From: Fredericiella sp963839515
Lineage (GTDB): Bacteria; Chloroflexota; Anaerolineae; Caldilineales; Caldilineaceae
Direction of reading: 5' to 3'
DNA: 64,000 nt
Assembly (NCBI GenBank): GCA_963839515.1
Contig: CAWIVN010000016.1
Coordinates: 30,903 to 94,902 of the forward strand
Translations under genes and position numbers: made by a program
Shown: positions 29,662 through 38,398 of the stretch, in pieces
Numbering within the stretch: the stretch's first letter is position 1
Layout: each line of letters starts with the position of its first letter
Notes under the pieces: model-generated
The model's database searches: none
Told to the model about the DNA's origin: nothing
What the model saw: only the letters and a program-made list of their open reading frames with translations

Positions 29662-30404
29662 TAAGCTGCCTTTTCCTGAACAGGATCCGCGGTGATGGGG
29701 CTGCCGGCAGCAACGGGCGGCGGCGTTTCCCTGGTGCGTCGCGGCTGCGGTGCAACGGCAGCGGCGACGTTTTTGATCGCTAAGCGGCTGGTGACGCCGC
29801 GGGAGCTGGCCGGCTCCAGCAGCACGAGATAGCTGCAGGCCAACGCCAAGACGATGTCTGTAATGCCGATGATGGCGGGCAGACCTGAGCCAGGCAGGAG
29901 GACGGCTGCCAGGGAATACATTGGCACAGACCACAACAGTACGCCAATGCCGCCGAGCAGCGGGCTGCCTGAAAAACTCCAGAGGGCCAACGCGCACATG
30001 GCTGTCCAGAGCAAGAAATCCGTTTCCGCCTGCGAGAATGACGGTAGCGTGTAACCTGGGTCAAGATACCACCAGGCGCCAACAATAAAGGTCAAGGCCA
30101 TCAGTCGCAAAGGCCAGTTGCCCGCCTGGCGCAGCGATGTCGGATGTGGGTGCAAAAATCCGGCGATGGCCAGCATAGCTGCTGATACCACGATCGCGAG
30201 CAACTGGCCCGCAGCAATGATGCCGGGGACGCCATGTACAAGCACAAGTACGGAACTAGATCCGAGATGAACAAGGACTACCCCCGCCAGTGCGATGCGC
30301 CAATCCCATAGAACAAAGATTGCGCCCGTAAGCACCGCCAGCAGCAAAATGCCGGCGCCCGTGGCGAATATGTTTCCGAAGGCGGTAAAGAATGCGTCGA
30401 TCAT
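29661..30404 (-). CDS. Membrane protein between two antiporter-like subunits, HyfE/NuoK-like position
   Basis: 247 aa, about seven hydrophobic helices up to residue 200 and a cytoplasmic Pro/Ala/Thr-rich tail. No family motif is certain. Its place between two NuoL/M-type genes and its size recall HyfE-type subunits of group 4 hydrogenases, but this is inference from order and topology. It is separated by 3 bases from the upstream gene and overlaps the downstream one. Confidence 0.5.
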   Translation of the reverse strand: MIDAFFTAFGNIFATGAGILLLAVLTGAIFVLWDWRIALAGVVLVHLGSSSVLVLVHGVPGIIAAGQLLAIVVSAAMLAIAGFLHPHPTSLRQAGNWPLRLMALTFIVGAWWYLDPGYTLPSFSQAETDFLLWTAMCALALWSFSGSPLLGGIGVLLWSVPMYSLAAVLLPGSGLPAIIGITDIVLALACSYLVLLEPASSRGVTSRLAIKNVAAAVAPQPRRTRETPPPVAAGSPITADPVQEKAA

Positions 30405-30407
30405 TGG

Positions 30408-32159
30408 CTAGCGGAACAACAAGAAAGCGATCAACATTAAGATCAGGAACCATCCTAGATAGCCTGCGCCTTCGACCACATGCACAGCATTGTTGCCTGC
30501 CACTGCCAGTCGGTCGATGCCCCACATGCTCAGCCGGAACAGCCACTCAAGCTGACTGAAGCGGCTGATTCGATTGGGCCACTCACCCAGTCTAGGCCAG
30601 ATGCGCGGGCGCAGCCAAACAAGGCCGAAGCCGAGCAACAGCGGCAAGCCCAAGGTAATCCAAACGCTGATACCGGCCACGGCCGACGGTGGATTGCCAA
30701 GCTCCGGCGGAATTGTGTCGTGCATGCCCGCCAGCGTTTCGGTAAACTGCGGTAAGATCCCGCTAATGGCCAACGGCAACCCTAATGCCAGACTGGCAAG
30801 CAGCAGGCGCACCGTATAGCTTTGTGGCAGGTCTTGTGCTGCAGCCTGCTCGGGTGTGCTCCAACTGCGCAGGAGTGCCGCCACCAAAATACCTTGCGCA
30901 ATCACATATAACAAAAAGACAGGCCAGAAAACGATGCCACCTGTTAATAGCCGGGCTAAGGACGGTTGGGCGAGAAAACCGGGCGTAAATGGTGCGCCGG
31001 CGAGTGCCAAGGCACCAAAACTGACCGGCAATTGCCATCCCCAGGCTCGCCAGACCTGGTCGCCCACCAGCCACAGGCCACCGCCTAATGCAAAGGCTGT
31101 CGTCGCCCAAAACATACCGGCCGGACCCGGGTTTTCAGCCAATCCGCCCGCCAGTACCGCTACGCCGGCCGAACCGATCAGCACGAACGTGACATAATGC
31201 AGCTGGTCTTCGGCAGTCCAAGCCGCAACCGCGGTTGCCAGCAAGGTAAGCGCGAGCAGGGTCAGCACGAACGGCGACACGACAATAGCTGCAGCGCCCA
31301 GTTGGAATGTCCAGCCAAAGAGCCATAAACCACATAATACGGGGGCCATATGGTCGAGCAGCCGTTCGGACAAGTTGAGCATATTGCGCGTGCGTGGCAG
31401 CAGCCAAAGATGAAATGGGTAGACACCCGAGCGAATGGCGGACGCCAGCAGCATCAGGAACAAGGTTTCCGGGGGCAGGGTGCCGTGGGCGAACTCCTGC
31501 GCCGGTCCGGCGGCACCGGCAGGCAGCAGGCCGATCAGGAGCAGCAAGGCGCCGAGCATGCTAAGAATACGCGCCTCATTGTTGCGCAGCTGCAGGCCGC
31601 CCTCACTGCCACTCTGGATGGGTTCGATAGCGGCCCGCAGTAGGATTGCCAGGTCGAGAAACACCCAGGAAAGCAGCGCAGTTAATAGATTGCCGCTGTT
31701 GACGAACAACAGGCTGCCTGCCAGCACCGTCAAGTTGGCGCTCAGCATGGCGCCCAACCGGGCGGACTGGGCGCCGGTAGTACGCGGGTTGCGGTCAAGC
31801 AGAATGCCCAACCCGCCCAGCAGGAGAATCAAGGCGGAGACATAGTAATTCCAGCTATCGCTGATCCAGTACAGGTTGATAGCGCTTTGCAGCAGCGGCT
31901 GCCACGGCCTGCCGTATGTTGGCACGACAGGTTGGAACTGCAGTGCCACAAACAGCACGGCTGCCACGGCAGCAAATGCAAGAGCTACGCCGGTCAGCAC
32001 GTTGCTGCGTCGCACCCAGCGACCGATCAACAGTGCAGCACCGGCCCCAAGCAACAGCACCAAAGGTGGGCCAATCGGAGACAAAAAGACTTCGGATAGC
32101 GTAGTCACAACGGGCGATTGTAGCACAGGCGGCACAGGGCGCCGAAAAGCATAAGGCAC
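30408..32159 (-). CDS. Complex I antiporter-like membrane subunit (NuoL/MrpA-like)
   Basis: 583 aa and roughly 15 helices. The recognisable core is SAIRSGVYPFHLWLLPRTRN, matching the TM7 consensus (K-x-x-x-x-PFH-x-WLP) with Arg in place of Lys, and SWVFLDLAILL in place of the TM5 consensus W-E, so the key Glu is absent or shifted to Asp. The C-terminal amphipathic region WLRPRIWPRLGEWPNRIS precedes a last helix. GTG 32159 is the longest start; GTG 32108 is possible. Proton translocation cannot be assumed with these substitutions. Confidence 0.65.
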   Translation of the reverse strand: MPYAFRRPVPPVLQSPVVTTLSEVFLSPIGPPLVLLLGAGAALLIGRWVRRSNVLTGVALAFAAVAAVLFVALQFQPVVPTYGRPWQPLLQSAINLYWISDSWNYYVSALILLLGGLGILLDRNPRTTGAQSARLGAMLSANLTVLAGSLLFVNSGNLLTALLSWVFLDLAILLRAAIEPIQSGSEGGLQLRNNEARILSMLGALLLLIGLLPAGAAGPAQEFAHGTLPPETLFLMLLASAIRSGVYPFHLWLLPRTRNMLNLSERLLDHMAPVLCGLWLFGWTFQLGAAAIVVSPFVLTLLALTLLATAVAAWTAEDQLHYVTFVLIGSAGVAVLAGGLAENPGPAGMFWATTAFALGGGLWLVGDQVWRAWGWQLPVSFGALALAGAPFTPGFLAQPSLARLLTGGIVFWPVFLLYVIAQGILVAALLRSWSTPEQAAAQDLPQSYTVRLLLASLALGLPLAISGILPQFTETLAGMHDTIPPELGNPPSAVAGISVWITLGLPLLLGFGLVWLRPRIWPRLGEWPNRISRFSQLEWLFRLSMWGIDRLAVAGNNAVHVVEGAGYLGWFLILMLIAFLLFR

Positions 32160-32276
32160 CTGACTGCGTCAGCCGGCTGTCTCCCGTTAAACATCTTCGC
32201 GATGGTTCACCTCCGGGCAATGGAAAAGATGGCTGAGACGACAGCGGGCTTGATTCCAGTATTCATCAAGTACAAA

Positions 32277-32285
32277 TGGTATACT
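32277..32285 (+). promoter_or_regulatory. Extended -10 promoter of the selenoprotein gene
   Basis: TGGTATACT contains TATACT at 32280-32285 with the TGn extension; no good -35 is seen. Transcription would begin at about 32292, two bases before the ATG, so the mRNA is probably leaderless, in keeping with the lack of a Shine-Dalgarno. Confidence 0.5.
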
Positions 32286-32293
32286 GACCTAAT

Positions 32294-33142
32294 ATGAAAG
32301 AAGAGGAGTTGTCCTGGCGGCAGCGGCTAAACAATCGCTGGTATGCTATTCCGGCCGTTGCCCAATGGTGGGCGCGCGGCAATGTCACACGCTCCCGCAC
32401 ACTCGTGGCAGCGGATTCGACCATCCCGTTCGCACCCATGCGCAAGCCGCTGGCGTATAGCAGGGCAGCGCTGATTACCACAGCCGGCGTGCACCTGCGT
32501 AACCAGGCGCCTTTCGACATGCACAATAGAGAAGGCGATGCTTCCTATCGCACCATTCCAGCCACTGCTGCGGCCGCAGATATTACGATCACGCATAAGT
32601 ACTACAACCATAGCGACGCCGACCGTGATCTCAATGTGGTGTTCCCAATGGCGCATTTTGCTGACCTGGCGCAGCACGGCGTGATCGGTGGGCTGGCGTC
32701 ATACCACTTTGGCTTTATGGGGCACATCGAAGGCGAGCAGGCAACCATGCTCAACGACAAGACGGCACGCGCGGTGGCGGCAGAGCTGGTCAAGGATGGC
32801 GTGGATTTTGCCTTCTTGACGCCTGCCTGAGGACTCTGCAATCGGTCCGTGGGACTGATCGCTCGTGCCGTCGAGGCTGCAGGAATTGCGACGATCGTTG
32901 TGTCGCTTGCGCGTGACCTGACGGCAGCAGTCGGCACGCCGCGAGCGATCTTTCTGCGCTGGCCGCTTGGCCATCCACTTGGCGAGGCCAACCAACCTGC
33001 GCAACAGCGCAGCGTGATCTTTGCCGGTTTACGGCAGTTGTCGGCGGCACAGGAGCCTGGACAGATCGCCGAGCCTGGTTGGCGCTGGCGGCGTGAGCAG
33101 TACGCCGAACCTGACTGGGAGGCGTTGAAAGTTCACGATTAA
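32294..33142 (+). CDS. Predicted selenoprotein, glycine/D-proline reductase B-like family (TGA = Sec)
   Basis: One continuous frame of 282 codons interrupted only by TGA at 32828-32830 (codon 179). Conceptual reading across it gives FLTPA-U-GLC-NRSVGLIARAVE. In non-selenium relatives of the GrdB/PrdB family the same place holds CxxC (a CPxCxQ(S/T)VxLxAR pattern), so the TGA replaces the first Cys, making UxxC with Cys182. Coding character continues to TAA 33142 (WPLGHPLGEANQPAQQ). A hairpin suited as bacterial SECIS follows the TGA at 32841-32859. Upstream, an in-frame TGA at 32285 fixes ATG 32294 as the start. Function is likely a redox or reductive enzyme; the glycine reductase partners are not here. 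Annotators will probably split it at 32830. Confidence 0.82.
32841..32859 (+). promoter_or_regulatory. Bacterial SECIS-like hairpin after the TGA codon
   Basis: ATCGGTCC (32841-32848) pairs over 8 bp with GGACTGAT (32852-32859), one pair being G-T, leaving the apical loop GTG at 32849-32851. The loop begins 18 bases after the TGA and has a G in its first position. These values satisfy the published bSECIS model as I know it (loop 3-14 nt, G in the first two loop positions, 16-37 nt from UGA). Confidence 0.7.
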
Positions 33143-33192
33143 ACCGCAACCAAATGCAGGGGCTGCGGACGAAGGCAACAAAGGACCCAAGC

Positions 33193-33540
33193 ATGAACAA
33201 GCCGCCGTTGAAGTGGACCGCTATATTGTTCGCTTTAGCCGCCAACCTCCTGTTGGTGACGGTCACCAACGGCCTGGTGCAGACACTGCACTGGCCGTCT
33301 GAATATGAAGTATTGGCTACGCTTTTCGCTCCGCTGCTCGCCGGCATACTGACCGCTCTTTATGTGCCGCAGCGTGGTGGCATGCATGCCTTCTGGGGCG
33401 GCATGTTAAGCATTCTTCCGCTTGCCGTTTTTATATTTGACGGTGTCTGGCAGTTGGCTGTTTTTTCCGGCTGCTTCTGTACGCTCGGTGGTGCGCTGAC
33501 TGAGGTGATGACGCGGCGCTCAAGACGATCTGCGCAGTAG
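33193..33540 (+). CDS. Small membrane protein, unknown function
   Basis: 115 aa from ATG 33193, with about four hydrophobic segments (LFALAANLLLVTVTNGL, the LLAGILTAL region, MLSILPLAVFIFDGVW and a last short one) and a basic tail RRSRRSAQ. No known motif. It follows the selenoprotein gene by 50 bases on the same strand and may be cotranscribed with it. Confidence 0.55.
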   Translation: MNKPPLKWTAILFALAANLLLVTVTNGLVQTLHWPSEYEVLATLFAPLLAGILTALYVPQRGGMHAFWGGMLSILPLAVFIFDGVWQLAVFSGCFCTLGGALTEVMTRRSRRSAQ

Positions 33541-33702
33541 TGGGCAGTAAGAAGTCTCGTTTGGTCTTGCTCATCGATTGGGCAGCCGTCACCTAGCCAT
33601 TTTGGCGGCGCATGGCTGAGCAAGTTGTGATAGTGTGAATGCCGACAAGTGCGTAGTAAGCAGGTAAGTCGGCTGTCACGAAAGGATTTGGTACACCCGT
33701 TG

Positions 33703-35637
33703 ATGCATGGTGGCGGTTGGTGGAGTTATATTGCATTTGACGAGAAGAATAAGAAAGCACACATCGATCGGGTGTTGCTGCGGCGCATTTTTGCCTATGC
33801 CCGGCCATACCTCTTTGCAGTGGCCATGGTGCTCGTCACGATTGTGGCTACGTCCCTGCTGGGCTTGCTTCCTCCCCTGATCTATCAAAACCTGATCGAC
33901 GAAGTACTGCCCAGTGGCGACATAATGCGGCTCAACCTGCTGGCGCTCGGCCTGTTTGCCGTGCCGCTGTTGACCGGTCTCCTCGGTGTGGTGCAGCGCC
34001 ATTACGGCGCGCGCGCCGGTGAAGGCATCATTTATGATCTGCGCCGCCAGATGTACGAACATCTCCAGCACATGTCGATGCGTTTCTTTACGAACACACG
34101 GTCGGGCGAGATTGTGTCGCGCTTTAACTCCGACGTAGTTGGGGCGCAAAACGCCGTTACGGGCACGATACCTGATATTGTTACCAACGTTGTTACACTA
34201 GTGTCCACCTTGGTCGTGATGATCGCGATTGAGTGGCGGCTCGCGCTTCTGTCCGTCGTGGTGCTACCATTGTTCTTGCTGCCGGCACGCCGTGTGGCGC
34301 GCATCTTTCGCTCCATTCGTCGCACGGCCATGGATCTCAACGCCGACATGAGCAACCAGATCAGCGAGACGCTTTCCGTCAACGGCGCCTTGTTGGTAAA
34401 GACGTTTGGCCGCCAGGCCTCTGAACTAACACGGTTTCAGTCTGTGGCCGCCAACGTGCGCGACATCGGTATCCGCCGGGCGCAGGTAGGCCAACTGTTC
34501 TTTATGGGACTAGGTCTGGCGGGCGCTATCGGCACTGCTCTTATTTACTGGTATGGCGGTAATCTCGTCATCTCCGGGGCCATGTCTGCCGGTACGATTG
34601 TCGCCTTTGCCGCTTATCTGACACGCCTTTATGGGCCTATCTCGGCGCTGACGAACGTGCAGGTCGAGTTTGTCACCTCGCTGGTCAGTTTCGAACGAGT
34701 CTTTGATTACCTGGATATTCCTGTCGAGATAAGCGATCGCGACGATGCGCTGGTATTGCAGTCGGTCCAGGGACGGATCGAGTTTGAGGACGTGTACTTT
34801 CACTATGACCCGCTCACTCCGGCGAGCGATGCGGTTGATACCGCGCAGGAAGCCGATGGCGAGGGGGAGGAGGCCGAAGCCGTTCCGGCCCCGAGACACG
34901 CGTTGCAGGCCGTGTCCTTCGCCATCGAGCCTGGCCAGTTGGTGGCGTTGGTCGGCCCCAGCGGCGCCGGCAAGACCACGATCACTTACCTGTTGCCGCG
35001 CCTGTACGATCCAACTAGTGGCCGTATAACGATTGACGGTCACGATTTGCGCGACGTGACGCAGTCATCGTTGGCCGCGCAGATGGGCATGGTTACACAG
35101 GAAACCTATCTCTTTCATGACACGATTCGTGCTAACCTGATCTATTCCAAGCCCAATGCGACGCAGGCCGAATTGGAGGCAGCTTGCCGCGCCGCCAATA
35201 TTTACGATATGATTGCCGGCCTGCCGCAGGGATTCGACACGACTGTAGGTGAACGTGGCTATCGGCTTAGCGGTGGCGAAAAACAGCGGCTGGCGATTGC
35301 GCGCGTGATCCTCAAGGACCCGCGAATCTTGGTGCTGGACGAGGCCACATCGCACCTTGACTCACAAAGTGAGGCCTTGATCCAGGCCGCATTGGAGCCG
35401 TTATTTGAAGGACGCACCAGCGTCGTCATCGCTCACCGTTTGTCCACGGTTTTGGCCGCCGACAAGATCCTGGTCCTTAGCAAGGGGCAGATCGTCGAGC
35501 AAGGGACGCATACCGAGTTGTTGGCGCTGCACGGGCTCTACGCTGAACTATACGAGACGCAGTTCCGTACTCAATTACTGGAGATGGCTAACGCCTCCGA
35601 ACCTCTACCTGACCGCCAGCAATATGCCACTGTGTGA
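33703..35637 (+). CDS. ABC exporter, fused membrane and ATPase domains (MsbA/LmrA type)
   Basis: 644 aa from ATG 33703 (MHGGGWWSYI, the usual beginning in this group); an in-frame GTG at 33649 would add 18 residues without a clear ribosome site. Six membrane helices occupy about residues 30-320; the ATPase holds Walker A VGPSGAGKTT, signature LSGGEKQRLAIAR and Walker B RILVLDEATS. The ATPase has an acidic insert, DTAQEADGEGEEAEAVPAP, just before the Walker A strand. It would act as a homodimer or with an unlinked half; the substrate is unknown. Its 3' end overlaps the convergent rhodanese gene by 50 bases. Confidence 0.9.
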   Translation: MHGGGWWSYIAFDEKNKKAHIDRVLLRRIFAYARPYLFAVAMVLVTIVATSLLGLLPPLIYQNLIDEVLPSGDIMRLNLLALGLFAVPLLTGLLGVVQRHYGARAGEGIIYDLRRQMYEHLQHMSMRFFTNTRSGEIVSRFNSDVVGAQNAVTGTIPDIVTNVVTLVSTLVVMIAIEWRLALLSVVVLPLFLLPARRVARIFRSIRRTAMDLNADMSNQISETLSVNGALLVKTFGRQASELTRFQSVAANVRDIGIRRAQVGQLFFMGLGLAGAIGTALIYWYGGNLVISGAMSAGTIVAFAAYLTRLYGPISALTNVQVEFVTSLVSFERVFDYLDIPVEISDRDDALVLQSVQGRIEFEDVYFHYDPLTPASDAVDTAQEADGEGEEAEAVPAPRHALQAVSFAIEPGQLVALVGPSGAGKTTITYLLPRLYDPTSGRITIDGHDLRDVTQSSLAAQMGMVTQETYLFHDTIRANLIYSKPNATQAELEAACRAANIYDMIAGLPQGFDTTVGERGYRLSGGEKQRLAIARVILKDPRILVLDEATSHLDSQSEALIQAALEPLFEGRTSVVIAHRLSTVLAADKILVLSKGQIVEQGTHTELLALHGLYAELYETQFRTQLLEMANASEPLPDRQQYATV

Positions 35638-36031
35638 TGCCGCCTGTCATATTATAGGCGTCATAACCGTGCTCGCGTAGGAAATGGGCGACGCCAAGCG
35701 ACCGGCCGCCGTGTGCACAGAAGACGACGATCGAGCGGTCTTTTGGCAGGTCCACCACCTGAGCTGGCACGCGATTCATTGGAATATGGCGCGCCTCCGT
35801 GATGTGTACTTGATTCCACTCATACTGCTCGCGCACGTCGAGCAGCAAAGGTGGTTGGGCGCCGTCCAGCGCCTGCTGCACCTGTGCTGGTGTCATTTCG
35901 GGCACGACCAACTCGTCGGGGTCCGCTTCCGGCGTAATGGGCTGCAGCGGTTTCTGCCCAGATTGCTGTCCAGGCTGCTGTCCTGCCCCCGATTTCGAGA
36001 ACATTCCCTTTACAGATTGCCAGAGTCCCAC
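35588..36031 (-). CDS. Rhodanese-domain protein
   Basis: 147 aa from GTG 36031, which has GAGGATAAG before it. A Gln/Pro-rich N-terminal segment precedes a rhodanese-like domain with LLLDVREQYEW, HIPMNRVP and the active loop VFCAHGGRS, whose Cys would carry persulfide sulfur. Cytoplasmic single-domain rhodaneses serve sulfur transfer or detoxification. The 3' end overlaps the convergent ABC exporter by 50 bases, which might allow antisense effects. Confidence 0.85.
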   Translation of the reverse strand: MGLWQSVKGMFSKSGAGQQPGQQSGQKPLQPITPEADPDELVVPEMTPAQVQQALDGAQPPLLLDVREQYEWNQVHITEARHIPMNRVPAQVVDLPKDRSIVVFCAHGGRSLGVAHFLREHGYDAYNMTGGITQWHIAGGQVEVRRR

Positions 36032-36159
36032 TTGCTTATCCTCTATAGCGAGCAATGATGAAGACCGATCGTAAAAATGATAGAGCACAGGAATTATCGC
36101 AAGTTTGTGGGCAAGATACTGTCAGCGCTATCCTGATCGCAAAATTGCAAAATTCGTAC

Positions 36160-36188
36160 TTGCACTTTGTCGGGGCGTGTGATAGAGT
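36160..36188 (+). promoter_or_regulatory. Promoter of a small structured RNA
   Basis: TTGCAC (36160-36165), 17-base spacer, TAGAGT (36183-36188). The predicted start near 36195 coincides with the first base of an 11-bp outer stem. Confidence 0.55.
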
Positions 36189-36194
36189 AGTCTA

Positions 36195-36255
36195 TACCAG
36201 GGTTGTGGCTGACCTCACCGGTTGGCCTTCGGGGGACAACCCTGGTACTTTTTTG
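36195..36255 (+). ncRNA. Small structured RNA or attenuator upstream of ftsH
   Basis: ACCAGGGTTGT (36196-36206) and ACAACCCTGGT (36236-36246) form an 11-bp perfect outer stem. Inside, GGCTGACC and GGTTGGCC pair over 8 bp (two wobbles) around TCACC, leaving TTCGGGGG unpaired on the 3' side. A run of six T follows at 36249-36254. With its own promoter this should produce an RNA of about 60 nt ending 180 bases before ftsH. It is not a tRNA, 6S or any riboswitch I recognise. Confidence 0.5.
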
Positions 36256-36434
36256 CCCTTTTCCCGCCCACTCACCTGGCTTCCTCACGATTGCTGGATT
36301 CCAACGGCGCAAATTCTGCACGTAGCACGCACACAGGTTGTCGAACTGTTTGCGAAACGTATTTGGCGCCACTAGCCAAAGCCTCTGTGCGTTTGGTACA
36401 ATCAGGGTATTAGGCAAGCCTGCAGGAGGAATGC

Positions 36435-38255
36435 ATGAATGCAAATTGGAGCCGCAACGCCTTCGTCTATCTACTGATTATTGTGGCGGCGGCCGCTTTG
36501 TTTATCAACATCTATCAACCCGGCGACACACCTGAGCAGATCACGCTGAGCCAGCTGGCAACCGCGGTCGAGCGAGGCAATGTCAGCGGTATTGTGGTAC
36601 GCGAAGACGAAGTACGCGTCGATCTGACCAATAACACTGGTGTCGTGGCTACGCGGCGTGAACCGGGTATACCAATTACTGAGACGCTGACCGAGATGGG
36701 CGTGCCGACGGATCGGCTGGCCGCCATCGATATTCGCTATGAGTCGCCCAGCAACACCGCCAACTGGCTGTCGCTATTGGTCAACTTGCTGCCGATCGTA
36801 TTTGTGGGCGCCCTTTTCTTCTTCTTGTTTCGCCAAACGCAAGGGAGCAACAACCAGGCCCTTTCTTTTGGCAAGAGCAAGGCGCGCTTATTTACGGGCG
36901 ACAAGCCGACCGTTAAGTTCGACGACGTAGCGGGAGCCGACGAGGCCAAGCAGGAACTGCAGGAAGTCGTCGAGTTCCTCAAGGAGCCGCAAAAGTTTGC
37001 GGCCTTGGGCGCGCGCATTCCTAAGGGTGTGCTGCTGGTAGGCCCGCCGGGCACGGGCAAGACGCTTATGGCCAAGGCCGTGTCGGGCGAAGCTGGTGTA
37101 CCCTTTTTCAGCATCTCGGGTTCTGAGTTTGTCGAGATGTTTGTGGGTGTCGGCGCCAGCCGCGTGCGCGACCTTTTTGAGCAGGCCAAGCGCAACAGCC
37201 CGTGCATTATCTTTATCGACGAAATCGATGCCGTCGGCCGCTATCGCGGCACGGGTCTGGGCGGCTCGCACGACGAGCGTGAGCAGACACTCAACCAGAT
37301 CTTGGTCGAGATGGATGGTTTTGGCACAGACACCAATGTAATCCTGATTGCCGCCACCAACCGGCCCGACATTCTGGACCCCGCGCTGTTGCGACCCGGC
37401 CGTTTTGACCGCCGCGTAACGATGGATCGTCCCGACGTGCAAGGACGTCGTGCCATCTTGGACGTCCACATCAAGGGCAAGCCGATCGAGCCGGGCGTCG
37501 ATATGCTGCGAATTGGCAAGCAAACGCCTGGGTTTGTCGGCGCAGACCTGGAGAACGTTGTCAACGAGGCAGCGATCCTGGCTGCTCGGCGCAACAAGCG
37601 CGCGATCGGCATGAAAGAACTGCAGGAAGCCGTCGAGCGCGTGGCAATGGGTGGGCCGGAACGACGCAGCCGCCTGATCTCACCCAAGGAAAAGGAAGTG
37701 GTTGCCTACCATGAAGCGGGGCACGCCGTCATGGCCCGGTTGTGCGAACAATCGGATCCGGTGCAAAAGGTTACGATTGTACCGCGTGGCCGCGCCGGTG
37801 GTTATGTGTGGCGCGTGTCCGACCGCGACCGTGTGATGGCCAACCGCAGCTACTTTATGGATAATATCGCCGTGGCCCTGGGCGGCCGTGTAGCCGAGGA
37901 GTTGGTCTTTGGCGACATTTCCAACGGCGCGTCGATGGATATCCAGCAGCTGACGCAGTTGGCGCGGTCCATGGTCACCAAGTATGGCATGAGTAACTTG
38001 ATGGGCCCCTTGCAGTTTGGCCAGCAGGATGAGATGGTGTTTCTGGGGCGCGAACTGGCGGAACAGCGTGACTACAGCGAAGAGGTTGCCGAAGAGATTG
38101 ACCAGGAAGTCCGCCGGATCGTAGATGAGGCTTATGCGCGCGTGCGCAAGCAGCTGGGTGAGAATGTCCAGAAGTTACACAATGTAGCCCGGGCCTTGCT
38201 TGACGACGAGACGCTGAACCTCGAAGAATTTGAAGAGGTGTTTGCCCGGGCGTAA
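36435..38255 (+). CDS. ftsH: ATP-dependent zinc metalloprotease FtsH
   Basis: 606 aa. Two N-terminal membrane helices (about 9-27 and 112-133) flank a short external domain; then the AAA module with Walker A GPPGTGKT, pore loop FVEMFVG, Walker B IIFIDEIDAVG and SRH ATNRPDILDPALLRPGRFDR, and the protease with HEAGH and the third zinc ligand in ASMDIQQ. It degrades membrane and short-lived cytosolic proteins as a hexamer. AGGAGGA sits just before ATG 36435; a TGGTACAAT extended -10 at 36394-36402 is the probable promoter, downstream of the small RNA. The C-terminus is short and unremarkable. Confidence 0.97.
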   Translation: MNANWSRNAFVYLLIIVAAAALFINIYQPGDTPEQITLSQLATAVERGNVSGIVVREDEVRVDLTNNTGVVATRREPGIPITETLTEMGVPTDRLAAIDIRYESPSNTANWLSLLVNLLPIVFVGALFFFLFRQTQGSNNQALSFGKSKARLFTGDKPTVKFDDVAGADEAKQELQEVVEFLKEPQKFAALGARIPKGVLLVGPPGTGKTLMAKAVSGEAGVPFFSISGSEFVEMFVGVGASRVRDLFEQAKRNSPCIIFIDEIDAVGRYRGTGLGGSHDEREQTLNQILVEMDGFGTDTNVILIAATNRPDILDPALLRPGRFDRRVTMDRPDVQGRRAILDVHIKGKPIEPGVDMLRIGKQTPGFVGADLENVVNEAAILAARRNKRAIGMKELQEAVERVAMGGPERRSRLISPKEKEVVAYHEAGHAVMARLCEQSDPVQKVTIVPRGRAGGYVWRVSDRDRVMANRSYFMDNIAVALGGRVAEELVFGDISNGASMDIQQLTQLARSMVTKYGMSNLMGPLQFGQQDEMVFLGRELAEQRDYSEEVAEEIDQEVRRIVDEAYARVRKQLGENVQKLHNVARALLDDETLNLEEFEEVFARA

Positions 38256-38273
38256 CTGCTCGGACATTCCTTG

Positions 38274-38311
38274 GCGCCGACAGGGCTTGTTGCCTGGTCG
38301 GCGCTTTTTTT
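38274..38311 (+). terminator. Rho-independent terminator after ftsH
   Basis: GCGCCGAC (38274-38281) and GTCGGCGC (38297-38304), with extra AGG/CCT pairs across a bulge, followed by seven T at 38305-38311, beginning 19 bases after the ftsH stop. Confidence 0.9.
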
Positions 38312-38398
38312 GATGCCTTCGCGCCGCGTGTATAGGTGCTATAATGGGTGTATAGGTGATGCCGAACGACGATGATCGGCACACCGAGCGAGGTAAGC

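Noticed and set aside
28237..29997. Extended 586-codon version of the NuoM-like gene
   Set aside because: The additional N-terminus overlaps the upstream membrane gene in another frame and is Arg/His-rich; GTG 29661 fits better.
32849..33142. Independent 97-codon gene starting at GTG 32849
   Set aside because: It is in frame with the gene before the TGA and has no ribosome site; the GTG is the loop of the SECIS-like hairpin. A selenoprotein explains both parts.
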